A stretch of 64,000 nucleotides of DNA from Bacteriovoracaceae bacterium UBA6200. GTDB lineage: Bacteria > Bdellovibrionota > Bacteriovoracia > Bacteriovoracales > Bacteriovoracaceae. The DNA is taken from positions 124,001 to 188,000 of the forward strand of contig DISW01000025.1 in assembly GCA_002422605.1 (NCBI GenBank), written 5' to 3'. The position numbers and the translations under genes are program-made. This document shows positions 33,603 to 42,459 of this stretch, one piece after another; position 1 is the first letter of the stretch; each line of letters opens with the position of its first letter. Below the pieces are notes generated by a model. It was not told where the DNA came from. It saw nothing but the letters and a program-made list of their open reading frames with translations, and did no database searches.

Positions 33603-34442
33603 TTATACCTCCACTTGCATATTATCCAGTAGACGGGTTGAACCCATCTGATAGACAGCAAGGATTGTCAGATTTTTAGAATGATTAATATTTTCAGAAA
33701 AAGTGTCTGTATCTCGAATTTCAAGATAGTTCCAATTCGGATCTTTTAAAGCTTTATGAATGAAGCTCTTGGGATTGGTTCCGGATTGGATAAGTTTTTT
33801 TATTTCGTTAAGAGTATTAAAAAGGATCAAAGATGCTTTCTTTTGTTCTGGAGTCAGATATTGATTACGGCTAGAAAGTGCCAGTCCTGATTCTTCCCGA
33901 ATGATCGGCATTCCTTGAATTTTTATGGGCATTGAAAGATCTTTCACCATTTGTTTGACCACATGATACTGCTGAAAATCTTTTAGCCCAAAGTAAGCTG
34001 TATTAGGTCTAATAATATCAAACAATCTCCATACTACTGTCGACATACCGTCAAAGTGACCGGGTCGGATAGCACCTTCTAAAACACTGCTTAAACCTTG
34101 AACAGAAATTGTCTGTTTAAGGCCAACCGGAAAAACCTCCAGTGCAGATTTAGGAGCATAGACGATAATTTCTGAATTTGGAAAATCCTCTGCAGCTTTA
34201 TTGATCAAAGCCATATCTGCTTCCAAAGTCCTGGGATAACGCTCAAAATCTTCTTTAGGGCCAAACTGTTTAGGATTCACAAAGATGGATAAATAAACCA
34301 CCTGGTGATCAGTAAGGGCCTGTTTTAAGAGTGAAATATGCCCGCTATGAAGGTTTCCCATGGTTGGAACAAAACCTACTGACTTAGTTTCAAGGGATCT
34401 TTGTTTTTGAATTTGGACTGTGTTATCAATGAGAGTTACCAT
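33603..34442 (-). CDS. panC: Pantothenate synthetase
   Basis: The 279-residue product joins pantoate and beta-alanine using ATP. Visible motifs are VPTMGNLHSGHISLL (HIGH-like, near 25-39), FVNPKQFGPKEDFERYPRT, GRFHPGHFDGM-type (GAIRPGHFDGMSTVV) and the KMSxS-like LALSSRNQYL near 190. Length is normal. It overlaps coaBC by seven bases, showing tight coupling within the pantothenate/CoA operon. The beta-alanine supplier PanD is not in this window. Confidence 0.96.
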   Translation of the reverse strand: MVTLIDNTVQIQKQRSLETKSVGFVPTMGNLHSGHISLLKQALTDHQVVYLSIFVNPKQFGPKEDFERYPRTLEADMALINKAAEDFPNSEIIVYAPKSALEVFPVGLKQTISVQGLSSVLEGAIRPGHFDGMSTVVWRLFDIIRPNTAYFGLKDFQQYHVVKQMVKDLSMPIKIQGMPIIREESGLALSSRNQYLTPEQKKASLILFNTLNEIKKLIQSGTNPKSFIHKALKDPNWNYLEIRDTDTFSENINHSKNLTILAVYQMGSTRLLDNMQVEV

Positions 34443-35665
34443 GTCTTTTTGCCTTCAAACCATGACACAAGTTTTTGACCCAATTCAAATTTACTTAAGG
34501 AGACTGGTCCGGTAATTGAATCTTTCTCGACAAAATAATACTCACCACCAGCTTTTTGAAAGCCTTTAACTTCCGTGTCTCCGATTAAACCATTGGCCAC
34601 TTTGTTCCCAATCATAAGATCAACCGGTTTGCGGTTCATCTTTTCCATAAAGACATCACGAGTTGTTTCTGTTTCAGCAGCAAAGCTTACAACTTTTTGA
34701 GTTTTTTTGAGAGATAGGATTTCTTTTAATATATCGGCGGCCTGCCTGAAGGGTAGGGATGATCCCATGGCTTCTTTTTTCATTTTTATAGAAGCCGGGT
34801 CAAATTCAATATCCGCAATCGCCCCTGTTGAAATATAGAGATCGGATGAAGGAAAGGTTCTTACTGCAGCTTCTTTCATAAGCGCTGTGGTAGGAGTTTT
34901 AAGAAGAGTAAAGTGAGGATGCCCTTGAAGATTATTAATTTCTTCTATGCACTGATGTCCTGCTAATACTGTAACTTCATACCCGGAAGCTAAGAAAGCC
35001 TTGGCCACACTCATTCCCATCTTTCCACTTGAAGGATTGGTAATATAGCGAACAGGATCCAAGGGAGAAGCAGTCGCTCCCGCTGTAATGATAACTTTTT
35101 TATTTTTTACCAATGTTGGATTAAAGCTTTCAATTAAGTCCACCACTGAATTTACTTCAGGGAATTTTCCTGCTCCGATATCTCCACAGGCAAGAAGACC
35201 TGAAACAGGATTAATAATTCCAATATGAGACATCTTTTCTAAGTGCGAACGGTGTTCCTGGGTGCGTGGATTGGCCCACATTTCAGTGTTCATAGCAGGG
35301 AAAAGGAGAATAGGCTTCTTTCCCATTGCGAGAAAGACACTGGTTAATAAATCATTAGTGATCCCCATGCTAAGTCTCGCTAGAGTATTAGCACTAGCTG
35401 GAGCAATAACGAGCTTATCCGCCCATTTAACCAGATCTATATGGAGAACGGTGGCCTTATTATTTAAATGGCCAGGTCTAAAGTCATCAGTCGGAAGATA
35501 AGTCGCTTCCACTCCGAGATAACGAAAAGTTTCGGGACGAATAAACTCCAAGGCACCTTTGGTGAGAATGACTTTTAGTTCGTGCCCATTTTTTACCAAC
35601 TGGCGGGCGACATCAAAACTTTTATAACTGGCAATTGATCCAGTGACGGACAAAAGAATTTTCAT
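34436..35665 (-). CDS. coaBC: Bifunctional phosphopantothenoylcysteine synthetase/decarboxylase
   Basis: A 409-residue fusion of CoaC (decarboxylase, about 1-180) and CoaB (synthetase, about 185-400). The CoaC half has GSIASYKS at 7-14 for flavin binding, an HIDLVKWADKLVIAPASANT segment and PAMNTEMW. The CoaB half has ITAGATASPLDPVRYITN and SGKMG. It makes 4'-phosphopantetheine from phosphopantothenate and cysteine. It overlaps coaX by four bases and panC by seven. All steps from ketopantoate to phosphopantetheine except PanD are thus represented. Confidence 0.96.
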   Translation of the reverse strand: MKILLSVTGSIASYKSFDVARQLVKNGHELKVILTKGALEFIRPETFRYLGVEATYLPTDDFRPGHLNNKATVLHIDLVKWADKLVIAPASANTLARLSMGITNDLLTSVFLAMGKKPILLFPAMNTEMWANPRTQEHRSHLEKMSHIGIINPVSGLLACGDIGAGKFPEVNSVVDLIESFNPTLVKNKKVIITAGATASPLDPVRYITNPSSGKMGMSVAKAFLASGYEVTVLAGHQCIEEINNLQGHPHFTLLKTPTTALMKEAAVRTFPSSDLYISTGAIADIEFDPASIKMKKEAMGSSLPFRQAADILKEILSLKKTQKVVSFAAETETTRDVFMEKMNRKPVDLMIGNKVANGLIGDTEVKGFQKAGGEYYFVEKDSITGPVSLSKFELGQKLVSWFEGKKTW

Positions 35666-36402
35666 AGAGGCTCAATTTGTGTTGTAAACCAAAGGTGGAG
35701 AGCGGAATGGATAAGCTCAGGCTTCCTTTCAAGAGTAACTTCTGGAGTTTCCTGAAAGAGACCTTCCCAAAGGGCTTCAGAACCGCCGGTTAAAATAATT
35801 TTTGTAATTTTATGATCTATAATTAGTTTTTTTGCAAGCAGGGCGAATGCTGAATAACTATCGGTTATGGCACTGGCCGTTTCACCTGGAAGCTTCTGGG
35901 ATAGATTCATTTCCAAAGTTAAGTCTTTTAATTGTTCACCCTTCTCATAAGCACTTAGATAGGCGCTTACTCCTGGAATAATGTAGCCGCCTAAAAAACC
36001 TTCAGGAGTCACCACGTCCATCGTGACGAAAGTTCCGGCATCGATGAGAAGCGAAGGTTCTTTTACTTTTTTATAAATATAATAGGCTTCAATTAAACGA
36101 TCTTCACCCAGAGTCTCAGAATAATTCACAGTCATGCCTGCGAACTTTTTTCCCCTCCAATAGTCTTTCAAGTAAGTAATGAGGAAACCTTTTTCCTGGA
36201 GAGAGGCAATTTCTTCTGGACGAGACTTTACTTCGGATAGAACAACGCTTGTATTGTGCGCGTTCATACCAAGTTGATCCAGATAAATGGAAAGTTCATT
36301 AAGGGGCACGACTTTTATGAGCTGCCACATGTCCTGGTTCTTTTGAAAGATTCCTGCATGTGGATTGGTATTTCCAAAATCCAGTGTAATAAGTCCTAGC
36401 AT
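35662..36402 (-). CDS. coaX: Type III pantothenate kinase
   Basis: A 246-residue CoaX. The N-terminal LDFGNTNPHAGI binds phosphate of ATP, LLIDAGTFVTMDVV supplies the second nucleotide motif, and GGYIIPG..AYLSAY is characteristic of type III kinases. It phosphorylates pantothenate, the first committed step to coenzyme A, and unlike type I/II kinases it is not inhibited by CoA. It sits between panB and coaBC in the operon, directly abutting panB and overlapping coaBC by four bases. Confidence 0.92.
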   Translation of the reverse strand: MLGLITLDFGNTNPHAGIFQKNQDMWQLIKVVPLNELSIYLDQLGMNAHNTSVVLSEVKSRPEEIASLQEKGFLITYLKDYWRGKKFAGMTVNYSETLGEDRLIEAYYIYKKVKEPSLLIDAGTFVTMDVVTPEGFLGGYIIPGVSAYLSAYEKGEQLKDLTLEMNLSQKLPGETASAITDSYSAFALLAKKLIIDHKITKIILTGGSEALWEGLFQETPEVTLERKPELIHSALHLWFTTQIEPL

Positions 36403-37164
36403 TTATTTTCTCTGGTCTTCAAGGTAACGATTGATGAGGTCAGTTTTAAGTTTAAAGAAATCTGCAATGGGAACACAGAATTTAGGAGGAGTATTAGGAC
36501 CCAGTTTTAAGAGATCGTTGATGACTAAAACTTGTCCGTCTGTTTTTTTACCAGCACCAATACCAATAGTCGGGATGGATAACTCGTTAGTGATGTCTTC
36601 GGCGACATCAGCAGCAACCATTTCCAGGACGACAGAAAAACAGCCTGCATTCTGCAGGGCCAAAGCTTCTCGCTTTAAGCGGGCAGCATCGTCTTCGCTC
36701 TTTCCATGAGTAAAATAACCACCTAATTGATGAACAGATTGAGGAGTAAGACCAATGTGACCCATTACTGGAATTCCAGTTTGAGTTAAGCGTTCAATCA
36801 GTTTTAACTGATAAGGGAATGCGCCCTCTAGTTTTATGGCTTCGCATTTTGTTGCTTGAAACAATTTAGTAGCTGAATGGACACCTTGAGTGACTGTAGA
36901 ATAACTTCCAAAAGGAAGGTCCACGACTAAAAACTTGTCAGGAGCTCCACGACGAACAGCTTTAGAGAATACTTCCATGTCTGTCAGGGTTACTTCAACC
37001 GTCGTCTCAAGGCCCAACATGACGTTCCCTAAGCTGTCCCCAACTAACAGCATGTCGACATCGGTTGTGTTTAACATCTGGGCAGTCTGGAAATCATAAC
37101 AAGTAAGCATTTGAAGTTTGCCTTGTTTTGCTTTTTTAATGTCCCTTAAATTTAATTTTTTCAT
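36403..37164 (-). CDS. panB: Ketopantoate hydroxymethyltransferase
   Basis: A 253-residue PanB of normal length. Features are the LTCYDFQTAQ start region, DMLLVGDSLGNVMLG (metal-binding Asp), VVDLPFGSY, KLEGAFPY, PVMGHIGLTPQS and IPTIGIGAGK. It adds a one-carbon unit from 5,10-methylene-tetrahydrofolate to ketoisovalerate, giving ketopantoate. The gene begins two bases after a KARI-like gene, which may supply the reduction of ketopantoate to pantoate. Confidence 0.97.
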   Translation of the reverse strand: MKKLNLRDIKKAKQGKLQMLTCYDFQTAQMLNTTDVDMLLVGDSLGNVMLGLETTVEVTLTDMEVFSKAVRRGAPDKFLVVDLPFGSYSTVTQGVHSATKLFQATKCEAIKLEGAFPYQLKLIERLTQTGIPVMGHIGLTPQSVHQLGGYFTHGKSEDDAARLKREALALQNAGCFSVVLEMVAADVAEDITNELSIPTIGIGAGKKTDGQVLVINDLLKLGPNTPPKFCVPIADFFKLKTDLINRYLEDQRK

Positions 37165-37166
37165 GC

Positions 37167-38093
37167 TTAATCCTGATTGATTGTACGGAAAGTCTTCATG
37201 AGTGCCGACTGTTGCCAGCGTTCTCTGATAATTTTTCTCGTTTCTTCCACATCGGTTTGATCCAATTCTTTATCGAAAGTTCCTGACTGGATTTCAGTGA
37301 GAAGGCTTTTGAGATTCTTATGAAACTCAGGAGTGAATAAGCGCTTGAACCCTTTTTCAGCACCTATCAAAGCATTGGGACTGATGAGATCAAAGAAGTC
37401 TTGAGGTCCGATGTCGACCATAGCATTCACAATGAGTTTTAGTTCGTGCCAGCATTCAAAGTAGGCCAGTTCTGGCTCCATTCCTGCTTCCACCAAATGT
37501 TCGAACATCTCCCCGGCCGCATAAGGGACTAGAGAGCAGAGGAGGCCTTGTTCAGAATAAAGGTCAGCCTGTGTTTCGTTTTTGAAGGTAGATTTATAGG
37601 GACCCATATTGATGCCCATACTACGTGCGAGATTTAAAAGCCATTCTTCAAATGCTTTTGAATCACCCTGGAAATGCTCCAGTGAGTAGACTGCCCCAAG
37701 TTTGCCTTTGAGAGTATATTGCTTTCTCAGCTCTGTACCAATGGATTTAGGAGCATAAAGAACATGTTGAAGATGAGGATATGTTTTATGGAATTCAGAT
37801 TTTAACAAAGAAAAACCATGAGCATAAAGAAAAGTGCTTCCACTCTTTATTGATGAAGCATGTTTATTCATGAAATCATGATGACTTTGATCAGGAGTAA
37901 GTAGGGCAAAAACATCGCCAGAATAAAATTCGGGTGTTCCGATCTCAACTGTTTCAAAGCCTAGTTTCCGGGCAATCTCTAAGGAAGAGCTATCAGGCCT
38001 TAAGGCCACTCTTATAGGAAATCCAGAATCTTGCAGATTCTGTGACCAGGCACGGGCTTGATTTCCGAATCCAATGATTGTTAGTTGCATCAT
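37167..38093 (-). CDS. Ketol-acid reductoisomerase-like protein, likely ketopantoate reductase
   Basis: I take the ATG at 38093; an ATG at 38132 is also in frame. The product of about 308 residues starts with an NAD(P)-binding IIGFGNQARAWSQNL motif like IlvC, keeps the metal/acid segment ETQADLYSEQ and the pair FECWHELKLI, and has the IlvC-type AGMEPELAYFE helix. The family's closing SNTAEYG motif is changed, and DLFGEQ reads DLYSEQ. It heads the pan/coa operon. IlvC can reduce ketopantoate, and no panE is near, so I infer this divergent KARI paralogue does the PanE step. A branched-chain role is the alternative. Confidence 0.75.
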   Translation of the reverse strand: MMQLTIIGFGNQARAWSQNLQDSGFPIRVALRPDSSSLEIARKLGFETVEIGTPEFYSGDVFALLTPDQSHHDFMNKHASSIKSGSTFLYAHGFSLLKSEFHKTYPHLQHVLYAPKSIGTELRKQYTLKGKLGAVYSLEHFQGDSKAFEEWLLNLARSMGINMGPYKSTFKNETQADLYSEQGLLCSLVPYAAGEMFEHLVEAGMEPELAYFECWHELKLIVNAMVDIGPQDFFDLISPNALIGAEKGFKRLFTPEFHKNLKSLLTEIQSGTFDKELDQTDVEETRKIIRERWQQSALMKTFRTINQD

Positions 38094-38168
38094 AAAATTT
38101 ACTAGTTTGAATCTCCTGAACAAAGCTATCATGGGAGTGCGAAAGTGGCCAAGTTTTAAGGGGAGTTG

Positions 38169-38975
38169 ATGCCGGAAAATACCAATAGAGCCTTCATGTA
38201 TGGCGAGTCAGTTTTTACCACAATGCGAATGATTGATGGGCATTTAAACGACTGGAATCAACACTTTAATCGTCTTAAGAACGGTGTTGAATTTGTCTAT
38301 GGGCCTTTCACTGATCAGGATGAGTGGGTGGCCCTGTTTAAGAACCGTTTGGAAAACCTTTTAGCGGGCGAAACTGGGAATAAAATCATCCGAATGACAA
38401 TCTATCGGGAGCAGACCGTTGCTTCTCTTAAATCTCTTTTTCTTTCTTCTTTAGACCTGAAAATCCATTATAGTGCAAGAATTCATGATCCGTTGGCCCA
38501 TGAAAAAATGTATAAACTCAGAACTTGTCCGGCAATCTTGCGACCTAGCTGGTGGCCTTCCTATTTAAAGGCCGGCAATTATTTGGAAACTATTCTGGCG
38601 CAGAAGATTTGTCTAAAAGAGAATGATGATGATCTGCTCTTTATTTCTCCTCAAAACACCGTCCTTGAATCATCAATTGCTAACATTTTCGTGGTTCGGC
38701 ACAACCGGATTTATACCGCGCCCTTGGCAGCTCAGGTGCTTGACGGTGTTATGAGAAGGAAAGTTATTGATTCTGCTCCTCAATATTTCTCAGAGATAAT
38801 TGAAACTGAAACCTCTGTGGAGCAACTCTTTAAAGCGGATGCTGTTTTTGGTTCAAACTCAGTAAAAGGTCTGTTTTTAGTAGACCGGATCGATGACTAT
38901 GAAATAACGTATAATGAAGAATTCCTGGATAGGTTCCGTTTACTAAGAAGCAGGGTTTTTGATGAAAAAACTTGA
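38169..38975 (+). CDS. pabC: Class IV aminotransferase, aminodeoxychorismate lyase-like
   Basis: A 268-residue PLP enzyme of the PabC/BCAT fold. The start is the ATG at 38169 after AAGGGGA. It has RAFMYGESVFTTMR near the N-terminus, the catalytic-Lys region LKAGNYLETIL (about 135-145), ESSIANIFVV and the DGVMRRKV segment. PabC makes 4-aminobenzoate for folate; a D-amino-acid or branched-chain aminotransferase is the alternative because the fold is shared. The next gene (yacG) overlaps its end by 14 bases. Confidence 0.72.
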   Translation: MPENTNRAFMYGESVFTTMRMIDGHLNDWNQHFNRLKNGVEFVYGPFTDQDEWVALFKNRLENLLAGETGNKIIRMTIYREQTVASLKSLFLSSLDLKIHYSARIHDPLAHEKMYKLRTCPAILRPSWWPSYLKAGNYLETILAQKICLKENDDDLLFISPQNTVLESSIANIFVVRHNRIYTAPLAAQVLDGVMRRKVIDSAPQYFSEIIETETSVEQLFKADAVFGSNSVKGLFLVDRIDDYEITYNEEFLDRFRLLRSRVFDEKT

Positions 38976-39183
38976 AGTCAAATGTCCTCAATGCAACAAG
39001 AAGTTTAACTATTATAGTTCTGAATTCAGACCTTTTTGTTGCGAGAGATGTCGTTTAATTGATTTTGGGCAATGGATGAGCGAATCTTATACCGTACCCG
39101 CCCATAAATTATCAGAAGAAGAGATTCAATCTTTAGAGCAGTTGGTGCATGAAAAAAACAAAGACGAAAACGACTCCTATTAA
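38962..39183 (+). CDS. yacG: DNA gyrase inhibitor YacG
   Basis: A 73-residue zinc-ribbon protein. The Cys pattern C8-P-Q-C11 and C26..C30 (PFCCERCRLIDFGQWM) matches YacG, which binds one zinc. YacG binds GyrB and limits gyrase activity. It overlaps the pabC-like gene by 14 bases at its start and the inositol-phosphatase gene by 35 bases at its end, so the three form a tight unit. The extra Cys next to C26 is not part of the usual set. Confidence 0.92.
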   Translation: MKKLEVKCPQCNKKFNYYSSEFRPFCCERCRLIDFGQWMSESYTVPAHKLSEEEIQSLEQLVHEKNKDENDSY

Positions 39184-39997
39184 TCTTGATCAAGTCCTTA
39201 AGCAGATGATTGATTGGTCATTTGAATGTGGAAACATCCTCAATAAACATTTGATCAAATCATATGAAAAACCGTTAAAACTTCTCGATAAGGGAAAACA
39301 GGGGCTGGCGACAGAAGCTGATCTTCTTTCTGAAACCTATGTGATGAAAGAGATCAAAAAGCACTATCCTGATCATAAGATTCTTTCCGAGGAAGATGCT
39401 TTTACCAGAGACCTAAAAATGGAAGGTGTAAAAAACAGCGAGTATCAGTGGTTAATAGATCCTTTGGATGGAACGAATAATTTTTATAATCGACTACCGT
39501 TTTTTGCTGTTAGCCTGGCCCTCACTAAAGGCAATAAACCTCAAGTGGGAGTCGTTTATAATCCTGTTACTTGCGAACTCTTTTACGCCATCAAAGGTCG
39601 TGGGGCCTATCTGGTCCGTATGATTGGAGATAAGGAAGTAAGAATCAAGCTAAAAGTTACGCGGAAAAAGAAAGTTTTTAATGAATCACTTTTGTCGGCC
39701 AATCTGAGCAGTAAAAGAGTGGAAAAAGATCTGTTAAAAAGTTTTCCTGAAGTCCGGGCCATGAGAAGGCTAGGAAGTGCAGCCTTGGAATTAAGTTATG
39801 TGGCGGCTGGAATGCTTGATGCTTATTGGGAATATCGTCTCCAGCCCTGGGATATGGGAGCAGGAGGTTTGATTTGCCAGGAAGCTGGAGTAAAGATCTC
39901 TAGTATTAAAGGGGAAGGGTTCAATCCTTTCGAACCTTCTGTTCTCGCTGCTAATCCAGCTCTATATAAACCACTCTTAGACATCTTGAAGAAGTAA
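39149..39997 (+). CDS. Inositol monophosphatase family phosphatase
   Basis: A 282-residue metal-dependent phosphatase. The diagnostic motifs are the SEED acid pair, WLIDPLDGTNNFYNRLPFF and, near the C-terminus, QPWDMGAGGLICQEAG. These bind Mg2+ and the phosphate in inositol monophosphatases and CysQ-type enzymes. The substrate could be inositol phosphate, a nucleotide-type phosphate (CysQ) or another small molecule, and cannot be chosen from the sequence. The start overlaps yacG. Confidence 0.88.
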   Translation: MKKTKTKTTPINLDQVLKQMIDWSFECGNILNKHLIKSYEKPLKLLDKGKQGLATEADLLSETYVMKEIKKHYPDHKILSEEDAFTRDLKMEGVKNSEYQWLIDPLDGTNNFYNRLPFFAVSLALTKGNKPQVGVVYNPVTCELFYAIKGRGAYLVRMIGDKEVRIKLKVTRKKKVFNESLLSANLSSKRVEKDLLKSFPEVRAMRRLGSAALELSYVAAGMLDAYWEYRLQPWDMGAGGLICQEAGVKISSIKGEGFNPFEPSVLAANPALYKPLLDILKK

Positions 39998-40092
39998 TAA
40001 TTTCTTTGCTTTGACATAAATTCTGATGGGTTAGATAATGTTCTTGCAGGAGAATGAAACTTCCGCAAAGAACCCGGATCCATGGAGGGGTT

Positions 40093-41085
40093 GTGTTCGA
40101 AACTGTTATTAATTATATGGATAAATTTGGGCCTGAATTGTTAGTTATACAATTTGGTTTCCTGGTTATTTTATCCACGCTTTTTTTATGGCTTTGGTTT
40201 TCTAATCGAAGAAAGTATCACAACTTAAAGCATGCTATTCCTGCCAATGTCGTAAAGACTTATTTGGATTCCATTATCCAGAATTCTACAGCATTAAAAT
40301 CATCGCTTTTCCGGGGTGGAGGAATGGATCTTAATGGAAGTGTTCCTTCCGTAATGCCTCTGACTCATTTAACAGGTGGAGAAAACCTGGCCATTAATGG
40401 CGCGCCATCCACGGCCTTATTGGAAGAGATTAATGAAAAGAAGGCCCGGATTGCTTCTCTTGAAGCTCAATTAGCTTCCGCCCAAAATGCCCAAAAAGAA
40501 ATCGAAGCTGATCTTCATAAGTCTAAAGGCAATTTGAATACTGCAGAATTGAGAATCAAGGAACTTGAAGCCTTATTGGCAAAAGCTTCTGAGTCTTCTT
40601 CTTCCGAAACAAATGTTATGTCTGATCCTGCTCTAAAACAGGAAATGGCGACACTTACTAAAGAAAGAGATGAATTCCGTGATCGCTTGCGTGAGTTCGA
40701 AATTATTTCTGATGATCTGGCGAACCTTAAGCGTCTTCAACAGGAAAATGAACAGCTTAAGCGCTCTCTTGCTGCCCAAGGCGGTGCCGCTTCTGCAGAA
40801 GAAGCACCTATATCAGCACCGGCACCGAAAGCAATTGACCCTGACAATATTCTTACTCAAGCTGATGTCTCAGATCTTTTGGAAGACTTGGGACAAACTG
40901 ATACCAGCGGCGAAGATAATAAGGCATTAGAAGAATTCCTTTCTTCTCCTGATGAAGTGGATACCTCTGAAGCTGATATGCTCGCAGCTATGAATGAAGC
41001 GACCGAAGAACCTAAAGACGATAAATCTAAATCAGAAAAAACATCGGAAGATCTTCTTTCTGAATTTGAAAAGATGCTGGGGTAA
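40093..41085 (+). CDS. Membrane-anchored coiled-coil protein of unknown function
   Basis: I prefer a GTG start at 40093 because GGAGGGG lies just upstream; an ATG at 40054 would add 13 residues but its AGGAG abuts the codon. The product of about 330 residues has one membrane helix near 15-35, then a Ser/Gly-rich linker, a long coiled coil (about 110-230, heptads of Leu with Glu/Lys) and an acidic, Asp/Glu-rich C-terminus. Such tethered coiled coils often scaffold envelope or division complexes. No family recognised. The following gene starts within the stop codon. Confidence 0.65.
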   Translation: MFETVINYMDKFGPELLVIQFGFLVILSTLFLWLWFSNRRKYHNLKHAIPANVVKTYLDSIIQNSTALKSSLFRGGGMDLNGSVPSVMPLTHLTGGENLAINGAPSTALLEEINEKKARIASLEAQLASAQNAQKEIEADLHKSKGNLNTAELRIKELEALLAKASESSSSETNVMSDPALKQEMATLTKERDEFRDRLREFEIISDDLANLKRLQQENEQLKRSLAAQGGAASAEEAPISAPAPKAIDPDNILTQADVSDLLEDLGQTDTSGEDNKALEEFLSSPDEVDTSEADMLAAMNEATEEPKDDKSKSEKTSEDLLSEFEKMLG

Positions 41086-41891
41086 TGATGAAATTTTTTT
41101 CCTTAATCTGTTTAATGGGAATCTCAACATTATCTTTTGGTGCAGTTGAAAAAAAAATCCAGCTATTAAAAGATCCCACCGGAAAAAATATTCAGTTAAA
41201 GAAAGAGGATGCCGTTACTCTTGAGCGCTTGGAGAGCATGTTTGCTATGGATGCCCGAACACCGGGTCTTCAAGCGATGCTTAAACGCCATACTTTTAAA
41301 CATAAGCAAAAAGCTGTTCCTGTTCTCATAAAAGTCATGAAAGAGGGGCGTTTCCCGGAACAGAACCGCTGGCATGCTACAATGCTTTTGGCCCAGACAA
41401 TGGGGAAGAAATCTGCTCCTTTTATTGCAAAATTCGTCGATCATCCTCATTGGATGATGAGAGTGGCATCTCTTAAGGCGCTTCTTGGGTTAAAACAAGA
41501 TGATTACCGGGCCGTTTATGCTAAAGCTTTGAAGGACCCATCCTTGATTGTTCGGGTTCAGGCGTTGGATAACATTTCTCAACTTAAAATCACGGCCCTC
41601 GGTCCAGAAGTCTGGAATATGATGTATGACCAGACCAATTACACAGGAGAGAAAGGGGCGTTAAAACGTACTTCAATTGTAAAAAGTATCATTAGAACTT
41701 TAGGCGACGTGAAGTATGTGGAAGCGGGAAGACCCATGGCCAAACTTATTCAAAAGGCGAAATATCAGGATCTCATTGAAGATTTAGATTATTCGCTCGA
41801 AAAAATAACTGGAAAAGTTTCTCCCAAGTCAGTTGAGCAAAGACGGAAGTTCTGGTCAACGGTGGCCTTGAATGAGAAAGCTAAGATCTAA
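41085..41891 (+). CDS. Secreted HEAT-repeat-like protein
   Basis: The 268-residue product has a signal peptide (start MMKFFSLICLMGISTLSFGAV, first or second ATG) and an alpha-helical body with HEAT-like repeats, for example PVLIKVMKEGRFPEQNRWHA and KALKDPSLIVRVQALDNISQL. Helical repeat proteins bind other proteins; the partner here is unknown, but co-location with the coiled-coil gene (ATG overlapping its stop) suggests a joint role in the periplasm. Its end overlaps the convergent lipoprotein gene by four bases. Confidence 0.7.
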   Translation: MMKFFSLICLMGISTLSFGAVEKKIQLLKDPTGKNIQLKKEDAVTLERLESMFAMDARTPGLQAMLKRHTFKHKQKAVPVLIKVMKEGRFPEQNRWHATMLLAQTMGKKSAPFIAKFVDHPHWMMRVASLKALLGLKQDDYRAVYAKALKDPSLIVRVQALDNISQLKITALGPEVWNMMYDQTNYTGEKGALKRTSIVKSIIRTLGDVKYVEAGRPMAKLIQKAKYQDLIEDLDYSLEKITGKVSPKSVEQRRKFWSTVALNEKAKI

Positions 41892-42409
41892 AATCCTGAA
41901 CTTTCCAGCTGCTCTTTTTCCCGGGCCTGATCAATTTCTTTAAGTTTGTTATCAGTGGCGATGAGACGCTCGATTCGATACAAGAGAGTTTTCTCAGCAA
42001 TGCCGTCAGTTGGAGTTTCTTTCCAACCTTGTAGAAAATCTTGTTCAATGAGCTGGCGTTTGTAGATAGTTACTTTGGTAACTTCCCGTCCGGTTCTATA
42101 ACCCTTAACGACATTTACAACTAATTTGAATTTCGCGGCTTTTACAGCATCAGATGAACCAAATGAATCAGTGAAATTCACTTCCAGGGTATTATCCATC
42201 CATCTTGTTTTAATAAAACCAGCTTCCTGGTTTTGTTGTGCGATGTCAAACTTACGCATGACCTGAATAACCGCTTGCCAGGTTTGGTTATAATCCGCTC
42301 GGTAAATACGAGTAGGGATTTCAAGTTCTTCAGTCACCTGTCGAAATTTCTCGTAACTAGCACAGCCACTTAAAAGAAGGAGAGAGGTGATTAAAAGATA
42401 AAATTTCAT
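41888..42409 (-). CDS. BamC-like lipoprotein
   Basis: A 173-residue lipoprotein: a signal peptide with lipobox LLSGC (Cys near 16) and a mature domain with the pattern of a BamC/NlpB repeat, such as YNQTWQAVIQVMRKFDIAQQ then GFIKTRWMD, followed by a strand-rich end. BamC is an accessory of the outer-membrane beta-barrel assembly machine. The similarity is at the level of fold pattern, so another lipoprotein family is possible. Convergent with the HEAT-like gene, sharing four bases. Confidence 0.55.
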   Translation of the reverse strand: MKFYLLITSLLLLSGCASYEKFRQVTEELEIPTRIYRADYNQTWQAVIQVMRKFDIAQQNQEAGFIKTRWMDNTLEVNFTDSFGSSDAVKAAKFKLVVNVVKGYRTGREVTKVTIYKRQLIEQDFLQGWKETPTDGIAEKTLLYRIERLIATDNKLKEIDQAREKEQLESSGF

Positions 42410-42459
42410 GACTTTTATGTTATCAATGAATGAGATAAAAAGAAACGTTTGGATGACAC

